Positions 9,620 to 19,265 of a stretch of DNA of 64,000 nucleotides are shown one piece after another (position 1 is the first letter of the stretch; every line of letters begins with the position of its first letter). The stretch is from Planktothrix agardhii NIES-204. Its GTDB lineage: Bacteria > Cyanobacteriota > Cyanobacteriia > Cyanobacteriales > Microcoleaceae. The translations under genes and the position numbers were made by a program. The notes below the pieces were generated by a model that worked only from the letters and a program-made list of their open reading frames with translations, was not told the origin of the DNA and did no database searches. The stretch lies in the NCBI GenBank assembly GCA_003609755.1, contig AP017991.1, forward strand, positions 558,001-622,000. Direction: 5' to 3'.

Positions 9620-11296
9620 TTAATACTGAGTTTTTAATAGTTCCTCAATGAAAACTTGAGTTTCCGGGGGAATATCCTTAATTAAACGCACGGGAAAAGC
9701 AGGAGTTGAGATATATCGATAATATTCTGGAGTCAGGAATACCTGATATTTTTCGGCTTCGGGAGTTAGTTGGGCTGCGGTTGCTAAAACAATAGTTTTA
9801 GCGTAATCCTTAACATCTTTTGAGGCATCTCCGATGACTTCACCTCCGGAAATGGGAGTTACAGGAATCCAGCTTTGATCCCCAATAGTTCCAGGATCTC
9901 TAACGCTTAAATGGGTTGCACCGACCACCCCTAATAATAATTTTTCCGTGGGAATTTGGGGAAAAATAGCAATTTGTTCGGGTAAAGCAGGAGTAACTTT
10001 ATCGGATGATTGTGTTAAAATTACAGTGGGAACTTGAACTTGATTTAATCCCGTTTTTCCGAATATAACCGAAGCAGTGGGGGCAAAGGCTATCGCCCGT
10101 TTAATTCGCGGATCACTAAACCGATAGCGATCATTCGGGAGTTCTGAGGCTAAACATTGGGTGGCTTTTCCTAAACTAAAGGTGATAAAACTCTGATCAC
10201 AATTTTTCCTTAATTGATCAATTTGGAACTCTCCCCCAGCTAAAGCTAAAGCCGTTGCTCCTCCAAAAGAATATCCAAATACTAAAGTATTATTAGTATT
10301 AAATTTACCTTTAAATCTGGGATCACTAAGATTTAATTTTTCTAATTCATTTAAGGTAAAAATCAAATCTTGGGGACGTTCGATAACTTCTGTAGGAGAT
10401 AAAAACAAATTTTTATTTACAAAAGTCGCATTACTCCCAGGATGTTCAGGAACAATAACAGTATAGCCATGGGAGGCTAAATGTTCCATTAAATAGCGTA
10501 ATTCTTGATAATCTGAACCCCGACCGTGAGAATAAAGAATTAAAGGTTTATCTGGTGTAGCTGCGGAGGAGGAATAAATATAAACGGGAATATTGCGATT
10601 ACGTTGTTTGTCTAGTAATTCTATCCGAGTAATTTCCACTTTTCCTGGCCCGGGTTGACTCGGATCAAGGGGAATTTTTGGAGCTTGAGGTATGTCACTG
10701 GGTAGTTTAGGTAAGACTTCTAAAAGTAACCTTTGAGTTTGCCAAAATCCTTGATTTAATCGTGTTAAAACCGCAAAGGAGCGAGGAAGATCAATCTCAA
10801 TGGTCGGTAAAGGATAGTTTTCTAAAAAATTAATAACTGATAACCCTTGTTCAGATTTAGCTGAAGATATAATCGCTGTTTTAATGGCGACTCCTCCTTG
10901 GGATTTGTCCGCAGAAATAATCGTATCAATATCAGTTAATAATCTAGTTCCCACTTGACTATTAACAATTTCTTCAACGGTTTCATCCTTGATTTTAATT
11001 TTAATATTTAAAGCTCCTAAAGCCTGTTGCTTTTGTTCGGGCTTTAAAAAGCTAAAATAACCTAATAACCCCACGGGAACTTTCCCCGTTTCCGCAAATT
11101 CTTTTAAGTCTTTGACCGAAACCGTCGCATAAATAAATCCCTGTCTAATCACAACGGATTCCGCCGCCCGAAGGGGAAGGGTAAACACAGGAAAACCACT
11201 TAAAATAGTAGTTGCGAAAAGACTCAGGGGAAACAACAATTTTTTCCACTGGCGTTTGACGCGCTGTGCAGAAGCAGAAAGTGGAATTTGAACCAT
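9620..11296 (-). CDS. Secreted alpha/beta hydrolase with N-terminal DUF1400 domain
   Basis: The 558-residue protein has an N-terminal signal-like segment (about 18-44, LLFPLSLFATTILSGFPVF). A DUF1400-type domain (about 45-215) follows, then an alpha/beta hydrolase fold. The likely catalytic serine is in LVFGYSFGGATALALAGG, the oxyanion region in LILYSHGRGSDYQELRYL, and the histidine in GATHLSVRDPG. This arrangement is common in cyanobacterial predicted lipases and dienelactone-hydrolase-like enzymes. The substrate is unknown; periplasmic action is inferred from the signal segment. Confidence 0.82.
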   Translation of the reverse strand: MVQIPLSASAQRVKRQWKKLLFPLSLFATTILSGFPVFTLPLRAAESVVIRQGFIYATVSVKDLKEFAETGKVPVGLLGYFSFLKPEQKQQALGALNIKIKIKDETVEEIVNSQVGTRLLTDIDTIISADKSQGGVAIKTAIISSAKSEQGLSVINFLENYPLPTIEIDLPRSFAVLTRLNQGFWQTQRLLLEVLPKLPSDIPQAPKIPLDPSQPGPGKVEITRIELLDKQRNRNIPVYIYSSSAATPDKPLILYSHGRGSDYQELRYLMEHLASHGYTVIVPEHPGSNATFVNKNLFLSPTEVIERPQDLIFTLNELEKLNLSDPRFKGKFNTNNTLVFGYSFGGATALALAGGEFQIDQLRKNCDQSFITFSLGKATQCLASELPNDRYRFSDPRIKRAIAFAPTASVIFGKTGLNQVQVPTVILTQSSDKVTPALPEQIAIFPQIPTEKLLLGVVGATHLSVRDPGTIGDQSWIPVTPISGGEVIGDASKDVKDYAKTIVLATAAQLTPEAEKYQVFLTPEYYRYISTPAFPVRLIKDIPPETQVFIEELLKTQY

Positions 11297-11336
11297 AATA
11301 ATCTAGGTTAAACAATCCCAAAAGTTTAGCATCGAA

Positions 11337-12746
11337 TTATCCGATCGCCATCGGGGGGCGGTGGTGGGAAAAAGGTTGTGCCGCTTCAAGTTGGGCAGCT
11401 AAAGCGATTAAAGTGGCTTCCGAGGCAGGTTTTCCCACTAACTGCACCCCCAGGGGTAAACCTTCTGGGGTAAATCCGGTGGGAATTGCGATCGCCGGTT
11501 GGCCACTAACATTAAACCCGGGACAGGGAGAAATCCATTCCGTAATCCGTTGTAAGGTTTCTGGGGGGGAAAGTTGGGCATATTCTCCCACCCGAATTGC
11601 TGGGTGCGTATAGGTGGGTAAAACCACCACATCAAAGGGGCTTAAGGTTGCCACAATTTGACGACCGCCGACCTGCATTTTAGATACCGCTTGCAAATAT
11701 TGTCCGGCGGTAATTTCGCTTGACATTAACCATTGATTCACTGAGCCTAAATACTCCTGGGGAATTCCGGCCGCGGCTACTCCCGATTTCCAAACCGCAA
11801 TAAACGGTTCCAGAATATCACTAAAATCGAGGTTAATCGGTTCGATTTGATGACCTAATTGTTCAAGGATATTCACGGTATTTGTCAAGGCTTGTTCACA
11901 TTCCGGGGAGAGTAAACTGCCGGGTAAAATAGAAGGAGCAAAAGCAATTTTTAAAGACTTTGGAGGTTGTTGGGTTGCTGCTAAAAACGAAGGATTCGGA
12001 TCGCTTATCCAATAGGGATCACCCAAAATATATCCCGACATAATATCAAGTAAAGCCGCGGCATCGGCCACGGTACGGGCTAGGGGGCCATCGGTAGAAA
12101 TCCCACTTTGGAAGTCCCCCACCGGAGCATGGGAAACTCGCCCCCGAGTCGGTTTAATCCCCACCAAACCACAACAAAAAGCGGGGCCTCGCACCGACCC
12201 CCCACCATCCGACCCATGGGCGACAGGGGACAACCCAGCTGCAACAGCCGCCGCAGCCCCTCCACTGGAACCTCCGGGGGTGTAGTCTAAATTCCAAGGG
12301 TTACGCGCAGGAGGAAAGCCATCGGGTTCGGTATAGGGTAGGGAACCGATTTCTGAGGTCGCTGTTTTCCCTAAAATATTAAATCCGGCTTGACGAATTC
12401 GGCTCACCACTCCATCATCATAGGTGGCAATTCTATCAACTAAAGCCCGGGAACCGTGAGTACAAGCAATTCCAGCAACGGGGTTTAAATCTTTAATCGA
12501 AATTGGCACTCCAAAAAAAGGCGGTAAATTGTTAATATCTGAAATCTGGAATAATTGTTCCGTTTGGGTTTTAGCCAATATTAAAGCCCTATCCGCCATC
12601 ACGGTAAAATAACAACCCAACAGAGGATTTAACCGTTGAATTCGATCTAAATAAAAATTAACTAACTCTAAAGGCGAGATAACTTTGGTGCGAATTAATT
12701 GGGCTTGTTCTAAGGCAGAAGTAAAAGCTAAATCCACTGAATTCAT
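11337..12746 (-). CDS. Amidase-signature family amidohydrolase
   Basis: The protein has 469 residues from the preferred ATG at 12746 (MNSVDLAFTSALEQAQLI). An upstream in-frame ATG at 12827 would add 27 atypical residues. The Ser-cisSer-Lys triad is visible: the lysine in VPISIKDLNPVAG and the serines in DYTPGGSSGGAAAAVAAG and HGSDGGGSVRGPA. These enzymes hydrolyse amides. GatA belongs to the same family, but this sequence lacks close GatA features and is not beside gatB, so a general amidase is more likely. It diverges from pilT2. Confidence 0.85.
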   Translation of the reverse strand: MNSVDLAFTSALEQAQLIRTKVISPLELVNFYLDRIQRLNPLLGCYFTVMADRALILAKTQTEQLFQISDINNLPPFFGVPISIKDLNPVAGIACTHGSRALVDRIATYDDGVVSRIRQAGFNILGKTATSEIGSLPYTEPDGFPPARNPWNLDYTPGGSSGGAAAAVAAGLSPVAHGSDGGGSVRGPAFCCGLVGIKPTRGRVSHAPVGDFQSGISTDGPLARTVADAAALLDIMSGYILGDPYWISDPNPSFLAATQQPPKSLKIAFAPSILPGSLLSPECEQALTNTVNILEQLGHQIEPINLDFSDILEPFIAVWKSGVAAAGIPQEYLGSVNQWLMSSEITAGQYLQAVSKMQVGGRQIVATLSPFDVVVLPTYTHPAIRVGEYAQLSPPETLQRITEWISPCPGFNVSGQPAIAIPTGFTPEGLPLGVQLVGKPASEATLIALAAQLEAAQPFSHHRPPMAIG

Positions 12747-12964
12747 AATTATTAACTCAATTAAACTATTGATAAACAACCATTGATTCTGGTTGAAGTT
12801 TATCATTATTAAGGAAAAAACCAACAAGAATAGAGCCGAAACACTGTCACGATCAAACTTTTGTGAATATTCTTTGCTGCAATAGAGGATTGGGGGGTAA
12901 ACTAGGAATATGGGATTTTAATATTTCAGCTAGAATTAATTGTTTCTATTCAAGGTCACGGGAT

Positions 12965-14212
12965 ATGACACAATCAGAGCGTCCACCTGTTCCTCGTCCG
13001 CCAGTACCAGGCGTTCCACCTCGTCCACCCGCACCCAAAGCACCTCCACCTCCAGGCGCGACCGTTGCTACGGCTCTTTCTGCACCTGCTCAGGCTACGG
13101 TGGCGACAACCAGGGTGATGGTCGCACCCAGAAACAAGGGCCCTAGCCCCGGAAATCCTACATTAGTGGATATTGTCAAACTAGCTAATGAGGAGGGAGC
13201 TTCGGACGTTCACTTAGGGGTGAATGAGCCACCGCGTTTGCGTAAACGGGGGGATATTGTACCTTTAGATTGGCCGAACACCGACTTGAATACCTTTATG
13301 AGTTGGTTGATGGAGATATTAAGCGATGAGGAAATTCAGCAATTTCAAGAAAACTTAGACTTTGACGGCGCGGCGGATTTAGGTTTTGTCCGAATTCGGA
13401 TTAGCATTTTTGACGCTCTCAATGGCCCTTCATTGGTGCTGCGGTTAATTGGTTCGTCGATTTTGACTTTGGAACAGTTGAAGTTACCAGAGGTATTTAA
13501 AAAAATCTGTAACTACCACAAAGGATTAATTTTAGTTACTGGGCCGACGGGTTCGGGTAAGTCTACTACCCTAGCGGCAATGATTGACTACATGAACCGG
13601 AACTATGCCTATAATATTATTACTATTGAAGACCCGGTAGAATTTGTTCACGAAAGTAAAAAATCCCTGATTAAACACCGAGAAGTCGGACGTCATACCT
13701 TGAAGTTTTTTAATGCCCTTAAAGGAGCTTTGCGTCAAGACCCCGATGTCTTACTTGTGGGAGAAATTCGGGATAAAGAATCAATGCAAATCGCCTTAAA
13801 AGCAGCGCAAACAGGTCACTTAGTCTCTGGAACCTTACACACTAATAGTGCGGTAAAAACCATAACTCGGATTTTAGATATGTTTACCGCCGAGGAACAA
13901 TCTTCGATTAAAGTCTCTATTTCCGAATCTTTGGTGGCAATTATTGCTCAATTATTATGTAAAACCACCGATGGTAAACGGGCGGCTTTTCACGATGTTC
14001 TGATCAATACCGATGTGATTAAGGAATATATCGTGAAAGACAAGTTTGAAGACATCAACCAAATTATGCTTAAAGATACCTATGAAGGGATGACGACTAT
14101 GAACAAATCTCTTTATAATCTCTACCAAGAAGGACGAATTACTGAGGAGATTTGTTTAGATGTATCTCCCTTCCCCAACGAGATGAGCCAAATGTTGCGC
14201 GGGCGAGTCTAA
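12965..14212 (+). CDS. pilT: PilT2-like twitching-motility ATPase
   Basis: The protein has 415 residues from the ATG at 12965, which has AAGG about 11 nt upstream. It opens with a proline-rich leader (about 5-35, PPVPRPPVPGVPPRPP). The PilT core follows with Walker A GLILVTGPTGSGKSTTLAA, the Asp box IITIEDPVEFVH, Walker B ALRQDPDVLLVGEIRD and the His box TGHLVSGTLHTNSA. PilT ATPases power type IV pilus retraction. The proline-rich leader resembles cyanobacterial PilT2, which is tied to phototaxis direction in Synechocystis. The tail lacks the usual PilT AIRNLIRE-type end, which also fits PilT2. Confidence 0.85.
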   Translation: MTQSERPPVPRPPVPGVPPRPPAPKAPPPPGATVATALSAPAQATVATTRVMVAPRNKGPSPGNPTLVDIVKLANEEGASDVHLGVNEPPRLRKRGDIVPLDWPNTDLNTFMSWLMEILSDEEIQQFQENLDFDGAADLGFVRIRISIFDALNGPSLVLRLIGSSILTLEQLKLPEVFKKICNYHKGLILVTGPTGSGKSTTLAAMIDYMNRNYAYNIITIEDPVEFVHESKKSLIKHREVGRHTLKFFNALKGALRQDPDVLLVGEIRDKESMQIALKAAQTGHLVSGTLHTNSAVKTITRILDMFTAEEQSSIKVSISESLVAIIAQLLCKTTDGKRAAFHDVLINTDVIKEYIVKDKFEDINQIMLKDTYEGMTTMNKSLYNLYQEGRITEEICLDVSPFPNEMSQMLRGRV

Positions 14213-14216
14213 TAAG

Positions 14217-14252
14217 ATCAGTCATCAGTCATTAGTCATCAGTTATTAGTCT
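14217..14252. repeat. TCAGTCATCAGT-type short repeat
   Basis: After the pilT2 stop the sequence iterates CAGTCATCAGTCATTAGT-like units. The same unit forms a longer array before radA (25499-25618) and a short piece near 36461. It is a dispersed intergenic repeat with no visible coding role. Confidence 0.6.
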
Positions 14253-14283
14253 ATTACCGTTTACCTACAAATGGAATGATACC

Positions 14284-15099
14284 TTGAATTTATTTCAATC
14301 TACGGTCAATCATTCATTTAAAGCGATCGCTTTATTCACCCCTGGGGGAGATTTAGTCTATTGTATCGATCCGAATAAACAGCGTCGTTGGCATTCTGAT
14401 CTTTGTATTTATTTACAAGAATTCCTGAGTTTACCTGAACCACCTCATTTTTTAATTCCTTGCTATACCGCTACCTATGATCAATGGGTCAACCCCCAAA
14501 CCCAGGAGATTCAGTTTTCCGCAGAAGCCTATCCCCCAGTTCTGCAATACCAAACCTTATTAAATACCCTGTTTGATACAGGGGATTTAGTTTGGCAACC
14601 TATAAAAAATTCCGAAGAAGTTTGTAACCCTTTAATTATTGCGACTTACTATGAGCAGTTTCCCAAATTGTGGGAAAATCATGATCTAATTGTTCAGGTC
14701 AAAAAAAACAATTTGAGTCATGATTTCCCAAGTACCGAAAACCTGTCGGAACCCCAACCTTATACTGTTACACTCAATTTGTCTCCTCAACCCGAACTGA
14801 ATCAAACTAAAGGCTATATTTTACGGTTATTTGTCTCCGGTCATAGTCTGGTGACAGAAAAAACCCTAAAAACCCTGCATCAACTTTTAGAAGGTTCGAT
14901 TAGTCATCCTTACACTTTAAAAGTGATTGACGTTTTAAAACATCCCGACTTAGCGGAATCTGATCAAATTTCCGCTACCCCCACCTTAATTAAAGTCTGG
15001 CCTAAACCCGTCCGTCGAATTGTTGGAGAGTTAAATAATGTTGAGACTATTCTTAAATTATTAGGAAATCCTGCGGATGACTTTCCCGATGAATTTTAA
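14284..15099 (+). CDS. KaiB-domain protein with unique N-terminal domain
   Basis: The 271-residue protein has a thioredoxin-like KaiB domain at its C-terminus (about 178-262): ILRLFVSGHSLVTEKTLKTL, YTLKVIDVLKHPDLA, ISATPTLIKVWPKPVRR and IVGELNNVETILKLLG. These match the core KaiB pattern, including the ATPTLVK strand. The first 150 residues (FKAIALFTPGGDLVYCIDPNK) are an unrelated cyanobacterial domain. The start codon is a TTG at 14284: no ATG or GTG is in frame before the upstream stop at 14233. It follows pilT2 by 71 bp and may be co-transcribed. A clock-output role is inference. Confidence 0.8.
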   Translation: MNLFQSTVNHSFKAIALFTPGGDLVYCIDPNKQRRWHSDLCIYLQEFLSLPEPPHFLIPCYTATYDQWVNPQTQEIQFSAEAYPPVLQYQTLLNTLFDTGDLVWQPIKNSEEVCNPLIIATYYEQFPKLWENHDLIVQVKKNNLSHDFPSTENLSEPQPYTVTLNLSPQPELNQTKGYILRLFVSGHSLVTEKTLKTLHQLLEGSISHPYTLKVIDVLKHPDLAESDQISATPTLIKVWPKPVRRIVGELNNVETILKLLGNPADDFPDEF

Positions 15100-15167
15100 G
15101 GCGTTTCTATCCTACACTTATATGAATTATAATAATAATATATAAAATTAATCCCAAGCCTAATATT

Positions 15168-15824
15168 ATGGTAGCTACCGCACCCCCAATTCAACAATCA
15201 CTTGTGGGCGAAAAGCGCGTCACCCTGCGAGGTTTGACTTGGCAAGGATATCAACAAATTCTTCACGCCTTACCCGAAAGTCGAGCCGCCCATCTGACTT
15301 ATGATCATGGAATTCTTGAAATTAGTATGCCTTTAGAAAGTCATGAATTTGCCTTGCGACTGATCGAGCGTTTTATCATCATTCTCATATTTGAGATGGG
15401 TATGAAGATTAAAACTATGGGATCGACCACATTGAATCGAGAAGACTTAGATCGAGGGGCTGAACCGGATAATGCCTACTATATTCAAAATCAAGCTAAA
15501 GTAGCGGGGCGTACAGTGAATTTAGCCGAAGATCCCCCTCCTGATCTGGTGGTAGAAGTCGATATTACCCACACCGATATTGACAAAAATCGCCTGTATG
15601 CAGCCATAGATGTGCCTGAATTTTGGAGTTATAATGGTCAAGAATGGCGGATTTACCAACTACAAGAAAAGACCTATCAAGAGTGCGATCGCAGTCCTAC
15701 TTTTCCTGGGGTTAAAAAAGAATATTTATATCATTTCTTAGCAAAAGCCCAACAGGATGAAATTGAAGCGGAAAAGGAATTTAGATCATTAATTCAAGAA
15801 AAAATTGCCAAAAAATCACTTTAA
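15168..15824 (+). CDS. Uma2-family (DUF820) PD-(D/E)XK protein, copy 1
   Basis: The 218-residue protein has the Uma2 pattern: TLRGLTWQGYQQIL, LTYDHGILEISMPLESHE, DLDRGAEPDNAYYIQN, and the nuclease-fold strand PDLVVEVDITHTDID with E and D in the expected catalytic places. Uma2 proteins are extremely numerous in cyanobacteria and their function is unsettled; a restriction-like nuclease fold is the main clue. The next gene is a tandem duplicate, including part of the leader. Confidence 0.85.
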   Translation: MVATAPPIQQSLVGEKRVTLRGLTWQGYQQILHALPESRAAHLTYDHGILEISMPLESHEFALRLIERFIIILIFEMGMKIKTMGSTTLNREDLDRGAEPDNAYYIQNQAKVAGRTVNLAEDPPPDLVVEVDITHTDIDKNRLYAAIDVPEFWSYNGQEWRIYQLQEKTYQECDRSPTFPGVKKEYLYHFLAKAQQDEIEAEKEFRSLIQEKIAKKSL

Positions 15825-15877
15825 TTTGAATCTTGTTTATAATAACAATACACAAAATTAATCCCAAGCCTAATAAT

Positions 15878-16525
15878 ATGGTAGCTACCGCACCTCAAAT
15901 TCACTCCTCACCTGTGGGCGAAAAGCGCGTCACCCTGCGAGGTTTAACTTGGCAAGGATATCAACAAATTCTCGGCGCCTTACCCGAAAGTCGAGCCGCC
16001 CGTCTAACTTATGATCATGGAATTCTTGAAATTAGTATGCCTTTAGAAAGTCATGAATTTGCTAGTGAATTGATAGGTTTATTTATCCGTATTCTAGTAG
16101 GAGAAATGGGCATGAAGCTCAAATCCATGAGATCCACAACTCTAACTCGAGAAGACTTAGATCGAGGGGCTGAACCCGATAATGCTTACTATATTCAAAA
16201 TCAGGCGAAAGTAGCGGGGCGTAAAGTCAATTTAGCTGAAGATCCCGCCCCGGATCTGGTGGTAGAAGTCGATATTACCCACACCGATATTGATAAAAAG
16301 TGCCTGTATGCAGCCATGGGAGTTCCTGAATTTTGGAGTTATAATGGTCAAGAATGGCGGATTTACCAACTGCAAGAAAAGACCTATCAAGAGCGCGATC
16401 GCAGTCCTACTTTTCCTGGAGTTGAAAAGGAATATTTATATCATTTCTTAGCAAAAGCCCAACAGGATGAAATTGAAGCGGAAAAGGAATTTAGATCATT
16501 AATTCAAGAAAAAATTTCAGAATAG
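15878..16525 (+). CDS. Uma2-family (DUF820) PD-(D/E)XK protein, copy 2
   Basis: The 215-residue paralogue of the preceding gene starts at the ATG at 15878, the equivalent codon; the in-frame upstream start at 15833 is in the duplicated leader. Conserved blocks are the same (LTYDHGILEISMPLESHE, PDLVVEVDITHTDID). Differences cluster in the middle (ASELIGLFIRILVGEMGMKL against ALRLIERFIIILIFEMGMKI), while the last 60 residues are almost identical. About 35 bp of leader is duplicated too, showing that the whole transcription unit was copied. Confidence 0.85.
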   Translation: MVATAPQIHSSPVGEKRVTLRGLTWQGYQQILGALPESRAARLTYDHGILEISMPLESHEFASELIGLFIRILVGEMGMKLKSMRSTTLTREDLDRGAEPDNAYYIQNQAKVAGRKVNLAEDPAPDLVVEVDITHTDIDKKCLYAAMGVPEFWSYNGQEWRIYQLQEKTYQERDRSPTFPGVEKEYLYHFLAKAQQDEIEAEKEFRSLIQEKISE

Positions 16526-16613
16526 AGTTAACTATTTTCTAGGGAAATTGCCACTTGGGAACAGAGGAATTTGAGCAACTCGACAGGATTTGTTGTGATT
16601 AATGATCTTAAAG

Positions 16614-17540
16614 CTACCCAACCGAGGCAATAATAGTTCGGTGACGAGGGCTATTAAAATTAACCGTAGGACGTTGAAATCCGGCATCTATAATAGCTTG
16701 TTCTATGTCTAAGGTGAAATATTCATCTAAATAGGGTTCTGTACTTTTTAACAAGGTGAAAATATAGGGGGGCATTTTCTTGAACATTTCCGATTTCGGG
16801 TTCATATCCATAATTGCCAGATGACCCCCCGGACGCAATAGCCGCCGTGCTTCTTGCAAGATTTCACGGGTGGGAGATTGGGGTAATTCGTGACAAATTA
16901 AACACAGGGAAATTAAGTCAAAAGAGCCACTAGGTAAACCCGTTGATTCGGCTTTCGCATGAACCCATTTTGGGATATATTTCAAGTTAGATTGTTTTTG
17001 TGTATTATAAGTTGCGATCGCTAAAAAATAGGGCGATAAATCAACACCTGTCATCTTCGCATCAGGATAGATTTCTTGGAGGGCAAAGGTACTCATTCCC
17101 ACACTACATCCCAAATCCAAAATATCCTGGGGAGGAATAGGTAATTGAGCTTTTAAAAGATCATGATAACTCTGACGGAGTTTGGCATCCCCCTTAGCCC
17201 CGGCTTCTGGCCAGATTTTAGCATGAACCGAGTATGCAGCCACCTCCACTTCCACGGCGGCTTGCCAACTTAGATTTCCTTTCTCATAAGCGTGGAAGGA
17301 AGTCACATAATAATCAGGATATTGCAGATTGGGGTTTTGGACTTGGGTTAATTCCGCATCCCAATTCCGTGATAATAAAGTTTGGGTCTGTTGTCGCCAA
17401 GGAACTCCCATGGCTTCGGCCCGTTTAATCATCATTTGTCGGGCTTGGTGTTTAGCAAAATTACTGAGGGGTTTAATCGCTAAAATGCCATTAATGAATC
17501 GGGACATTAATTCGGGCTCTGAAGTAGTGCTGACCGTCAT
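16614..17540 (-). CDS. Class I SAM-dependent methyltransferase
   Basis: The protein has 308 residues from the preferred ATG at 17540 (MTVSTTSEPELMSRFINGI); the longer frame from 17609 adds 23 unconvincing residues. Motif I is ILDLGCSVGMSTFALQE, motif II is MTGVDLSPYFLAIA, and motif IV is FDLISLCLICHELPQSP with LLRPGGHLAIMDMNP after it. The substrate is unknown. It belongs with the UbiE/Methyltransf_11-like small-molecule enzymes. It lies on the minus strand downstream of the GNAT gene, with 113 bp between. Confidence 0.82.
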   Translation of the reverse strand: MTVSTTSEPELMSRFINGILAIKPLSNFAKHQARQMMIKRAEAMGVPWRQQTQTLLSRNWDAELTQVQNPNLQYPDYYVTSFHAYEKGNLSWQAAVEVEVAAYSVHAKIWPEAGAKGDAKLRQSYHDLLKAQLPIPPQDILDLGCSVGMSTFALQEIYPDAKMTGVDLSPYFLAIATYNTQKQSNLKYIPKWVHAKAESTGLPSGSFDLISLCLICHELPQSPTREILQEARRLLRPGGHLAIMDMNPKSEMFKKMPPYIFTLLKSTEPYLDEYFTLDIEQAIIDAGFQRPTVNFNSPRHRTIIASVG

Positions 17541-17653
17541 GGGTTTGATATCTGATGGATTAATATTCAATTTTATCGTGAAGCGGAAACGAGAAACCAG
17601 GTTGCTCAACTCAAATTAAGATTTTTATTCAGCAACCCGGTTTGTTTGATTTT

Positions 17654-18127
17654 TTAGGAAACCGTTGTTAACTCTACTTTCTGACGATTAATTTCTAAGG
17701 GTTGATTATGTAAGACCATAGTTGTACTTGAGTTATATTCAAACCCAATGCGTTCGTAAAATTTTTGTTGATGGGTGGTCATTAAATAAACCCGTTCAAC
17801 TCGACACATTTTAGGATGACTTAAGACTGTTTGAACTAATTTTCTGCCTAATCCACTCCCTTGATATTTAGGATGAATCACCACATCCCAAATACTAGCT
17901 CGATAAATACCATCGGAGGTGGCTCTAGCAAACCCAATCATTTGTTCATAATCCCAAACTGTAACTACAGGCTCGCTATTTTCAATTGCAATTTTTAGGT
18001 CTTCTGGGCTGCGATCTTTTGCCCAAAATGCAGCAATTTTAAATAGGGTTTGAAGTTGGTTTAAATCAACCTTTGAACGACAATCATCAAAGAGAATATG
18101 ATGGTTATCCGGTGAGATGTTTTTCAT
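17654..18127 (-). CDS. GNAT-family N-acetyltransferase
   Basis: The 157-residue protein has the acetyl-CoA binding motif A, VVIHPKYQGSGLGRKLVQTV (Q/R-x-x-G-x-G form), preceded by IGFARATSDGIYRASIWDV and followed by the motif B tyrosine in KFYERIGFEYN. The IWDVVIHPKYQG block is close to the plastid Ycf52/NSI-type acetyltransferases of cyanobacterial origin. It should acetylate an amine or protein N-terminus; the substrate is unknown. Confidence 0.83.
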   Translation of the reverse strand: MKNISPDNHHILFDDCRSKVDLNQLQTLFKIAAFWAKDRSPEDLKIAIENSEPVVTVWDYEQMIGFARATSDGIYRASIWDVVIHPKYQGSGLGRKLVQTVLSHPKMCRVERVYLMTTHQQKFYERIGFEYNSSTTMVLHNQPLEINRQKVELTTVS

Positions 18128-18333
18128 AGATAATAACCCTTTAAATTATTTTGAGCAACTAATAAATGCCCATGACTGTTGAGAGAATATGAAATTTTAA
18201 CTAATTCAGTTGTATGAACTGAAACACTGTAATATTTAACATATTAGAGTCTGTTAATTGTGTGGCGAATTTAACAAAATCCCCAAAAATATTTTTTCTC
18301 AGATAGATAGGATTAAGCTCTGGATTTTTTAAT

Positions 18334-18358
18334 AAAAAACGGGCTATATTAGCCCGCT
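18334..18358 (-). terminator. Rho-independent terminator of rplU-rpmA
   Basis: Read on the minus strand, GCGGGCTAATATAGCCCG is followed by TTTTTTATT. This is a GC stem of 6-7 bp with a T tract, placed about 30 bp after the rpmA stop at 18390. Confidence 0.8.
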
Positions 18359-18389
18359 TCAGAATTCAATAAAACCAGGTTTTTATTAA

Positions 18390-18674
18390 TTAAGCTTCAA
18401 CAGCCACAGGTTCAGCTTCAATCACAGGATAAACACTAATTTTTTGACGAGTTTTGCCTTTACGTTCAAAGCGAACTACACCATCAACTTTAGCGAATAA
18501 GGTATCATCGCTACCGATACCCACGTTATTACCTGGGTGGAATTTGCAACCCCGTTGACGCACTAAAATATTACCAGCGCGTACCGCTTGACCGCCAAAA
18601 CGTTTGACACCCAAGCGCTGGGCGTTAGAATCGCGACCGTTACGAGTGCTACCCGTACCTTTCTTATGAGCCAT
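18390..18674 (-). CDS. rpmA: 50S ribosomal protein L27
   Basis: The 94-residue protein has the diagnostic N-terminus [20 protein letters not shown], then [20 protein letters not shown] and [20 protein letters not shown]. There is no N-terminal extension of the cleaved Firmicutes type. It sits 54 bp behind rplU, the normal bacterial order, in one transcription unit ending at the hairpin at 18334-18358. Confidence 0.98.
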   Translation of the reverse strand: MAHKKGTGSTRNGRDSNAQRLGVKRFGGQAVRAGNILVRQRGCKFHPGNNVGIGSDDTLFAKVDGVVRFERKGKTRQKISVYPVIEAEPVAVEA

Positions 18675-18728
18675 TTTATTCTCCTAATTAAATGATCAGT
18701 ATTTCAGATATTCAATCACAATCTAATT

Positions 18729-19103
18729 TTATGCTTCTGTTGTTGCAGGTTCTGCGGGTTCTTCTTCCCGCTTCGCCACCACAGACCCATTTAGACTAAT
18801 AGATTCAATCATCAAACGGGTAATTTCTTGACGATGACCTTGTTTTTTGCGGGTTTTCTTTTTCGGACGCATTTTATAAACGATGATTTTGCGTCCCCGC
18901 AGATGGCGCAGTACAGTCCCTTCCACGGTAGCCCCATTCACTAAGGGCTGGCCAATTTGAACTTCACCATCATGATTGACTAACAGAACTTTATCAATGA
19001 TAACGGATTCATTTTCATCGACGGGTAACAGTTCAATATCGTAGAAACGACCGGGTTCTACTTTGATTTGTTTACCGCCTGTTTCAATAATTGCGTAAGT
19101 CAT
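18729..19103 (-). CDS. rplU: 50S ribosomal protein L21
   Basis: The 124-residue protein begins [20 protein letters not shown] and includes the C-terminal signature region [20 protein letters not shown]. An alanine/glutamate-rich tail ([14 protein letters not shown]) extends past the core, as often in cyanobacteria. It is the first gene of the rplU-rpmA operon. The 250 bp upstream (19104-19355) carries palindromic repeats and possibly the promoter. Confidence 0.98.
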   Translation of the reverse strand: MTYAIIETGGKQIKVEPGRFYDIELLPVDENESVIIDKVLLVNHDGEVQIGQPLVNGATVEGTVLRHLRGRKIIVYKMRPKKKTRKKQGHRQEITRLMIESISLNGSVVAKREEEPAEPATTEA

Positions 19104-19265
19104 GTAATTTTGGGTTAAGGTTGCCGTACAGGTAGCTCAACGGTTCCAAGTGTTTTCACTTTCCCCTAGTTTTGAGCCTTTGCCATGTCTGCACCTGTTC
19201 CGAGCAAGGTTTAGACACAATCTCCTATTATCGTTGATGAGTGGTATTTCTGTCAAGTCCCAAAC

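Noticed and set aside
11337-12746. Amidase as the GatA partner of gatB
   Set aside because: It is on the other strand, 4.7 kb away, and only the general amidase signature is shared.
15168-16525. Uma2 genes as transposases
   Set aside because: No terminal repeats or target duplications; the family is a chromosomal nuclease-fold family.
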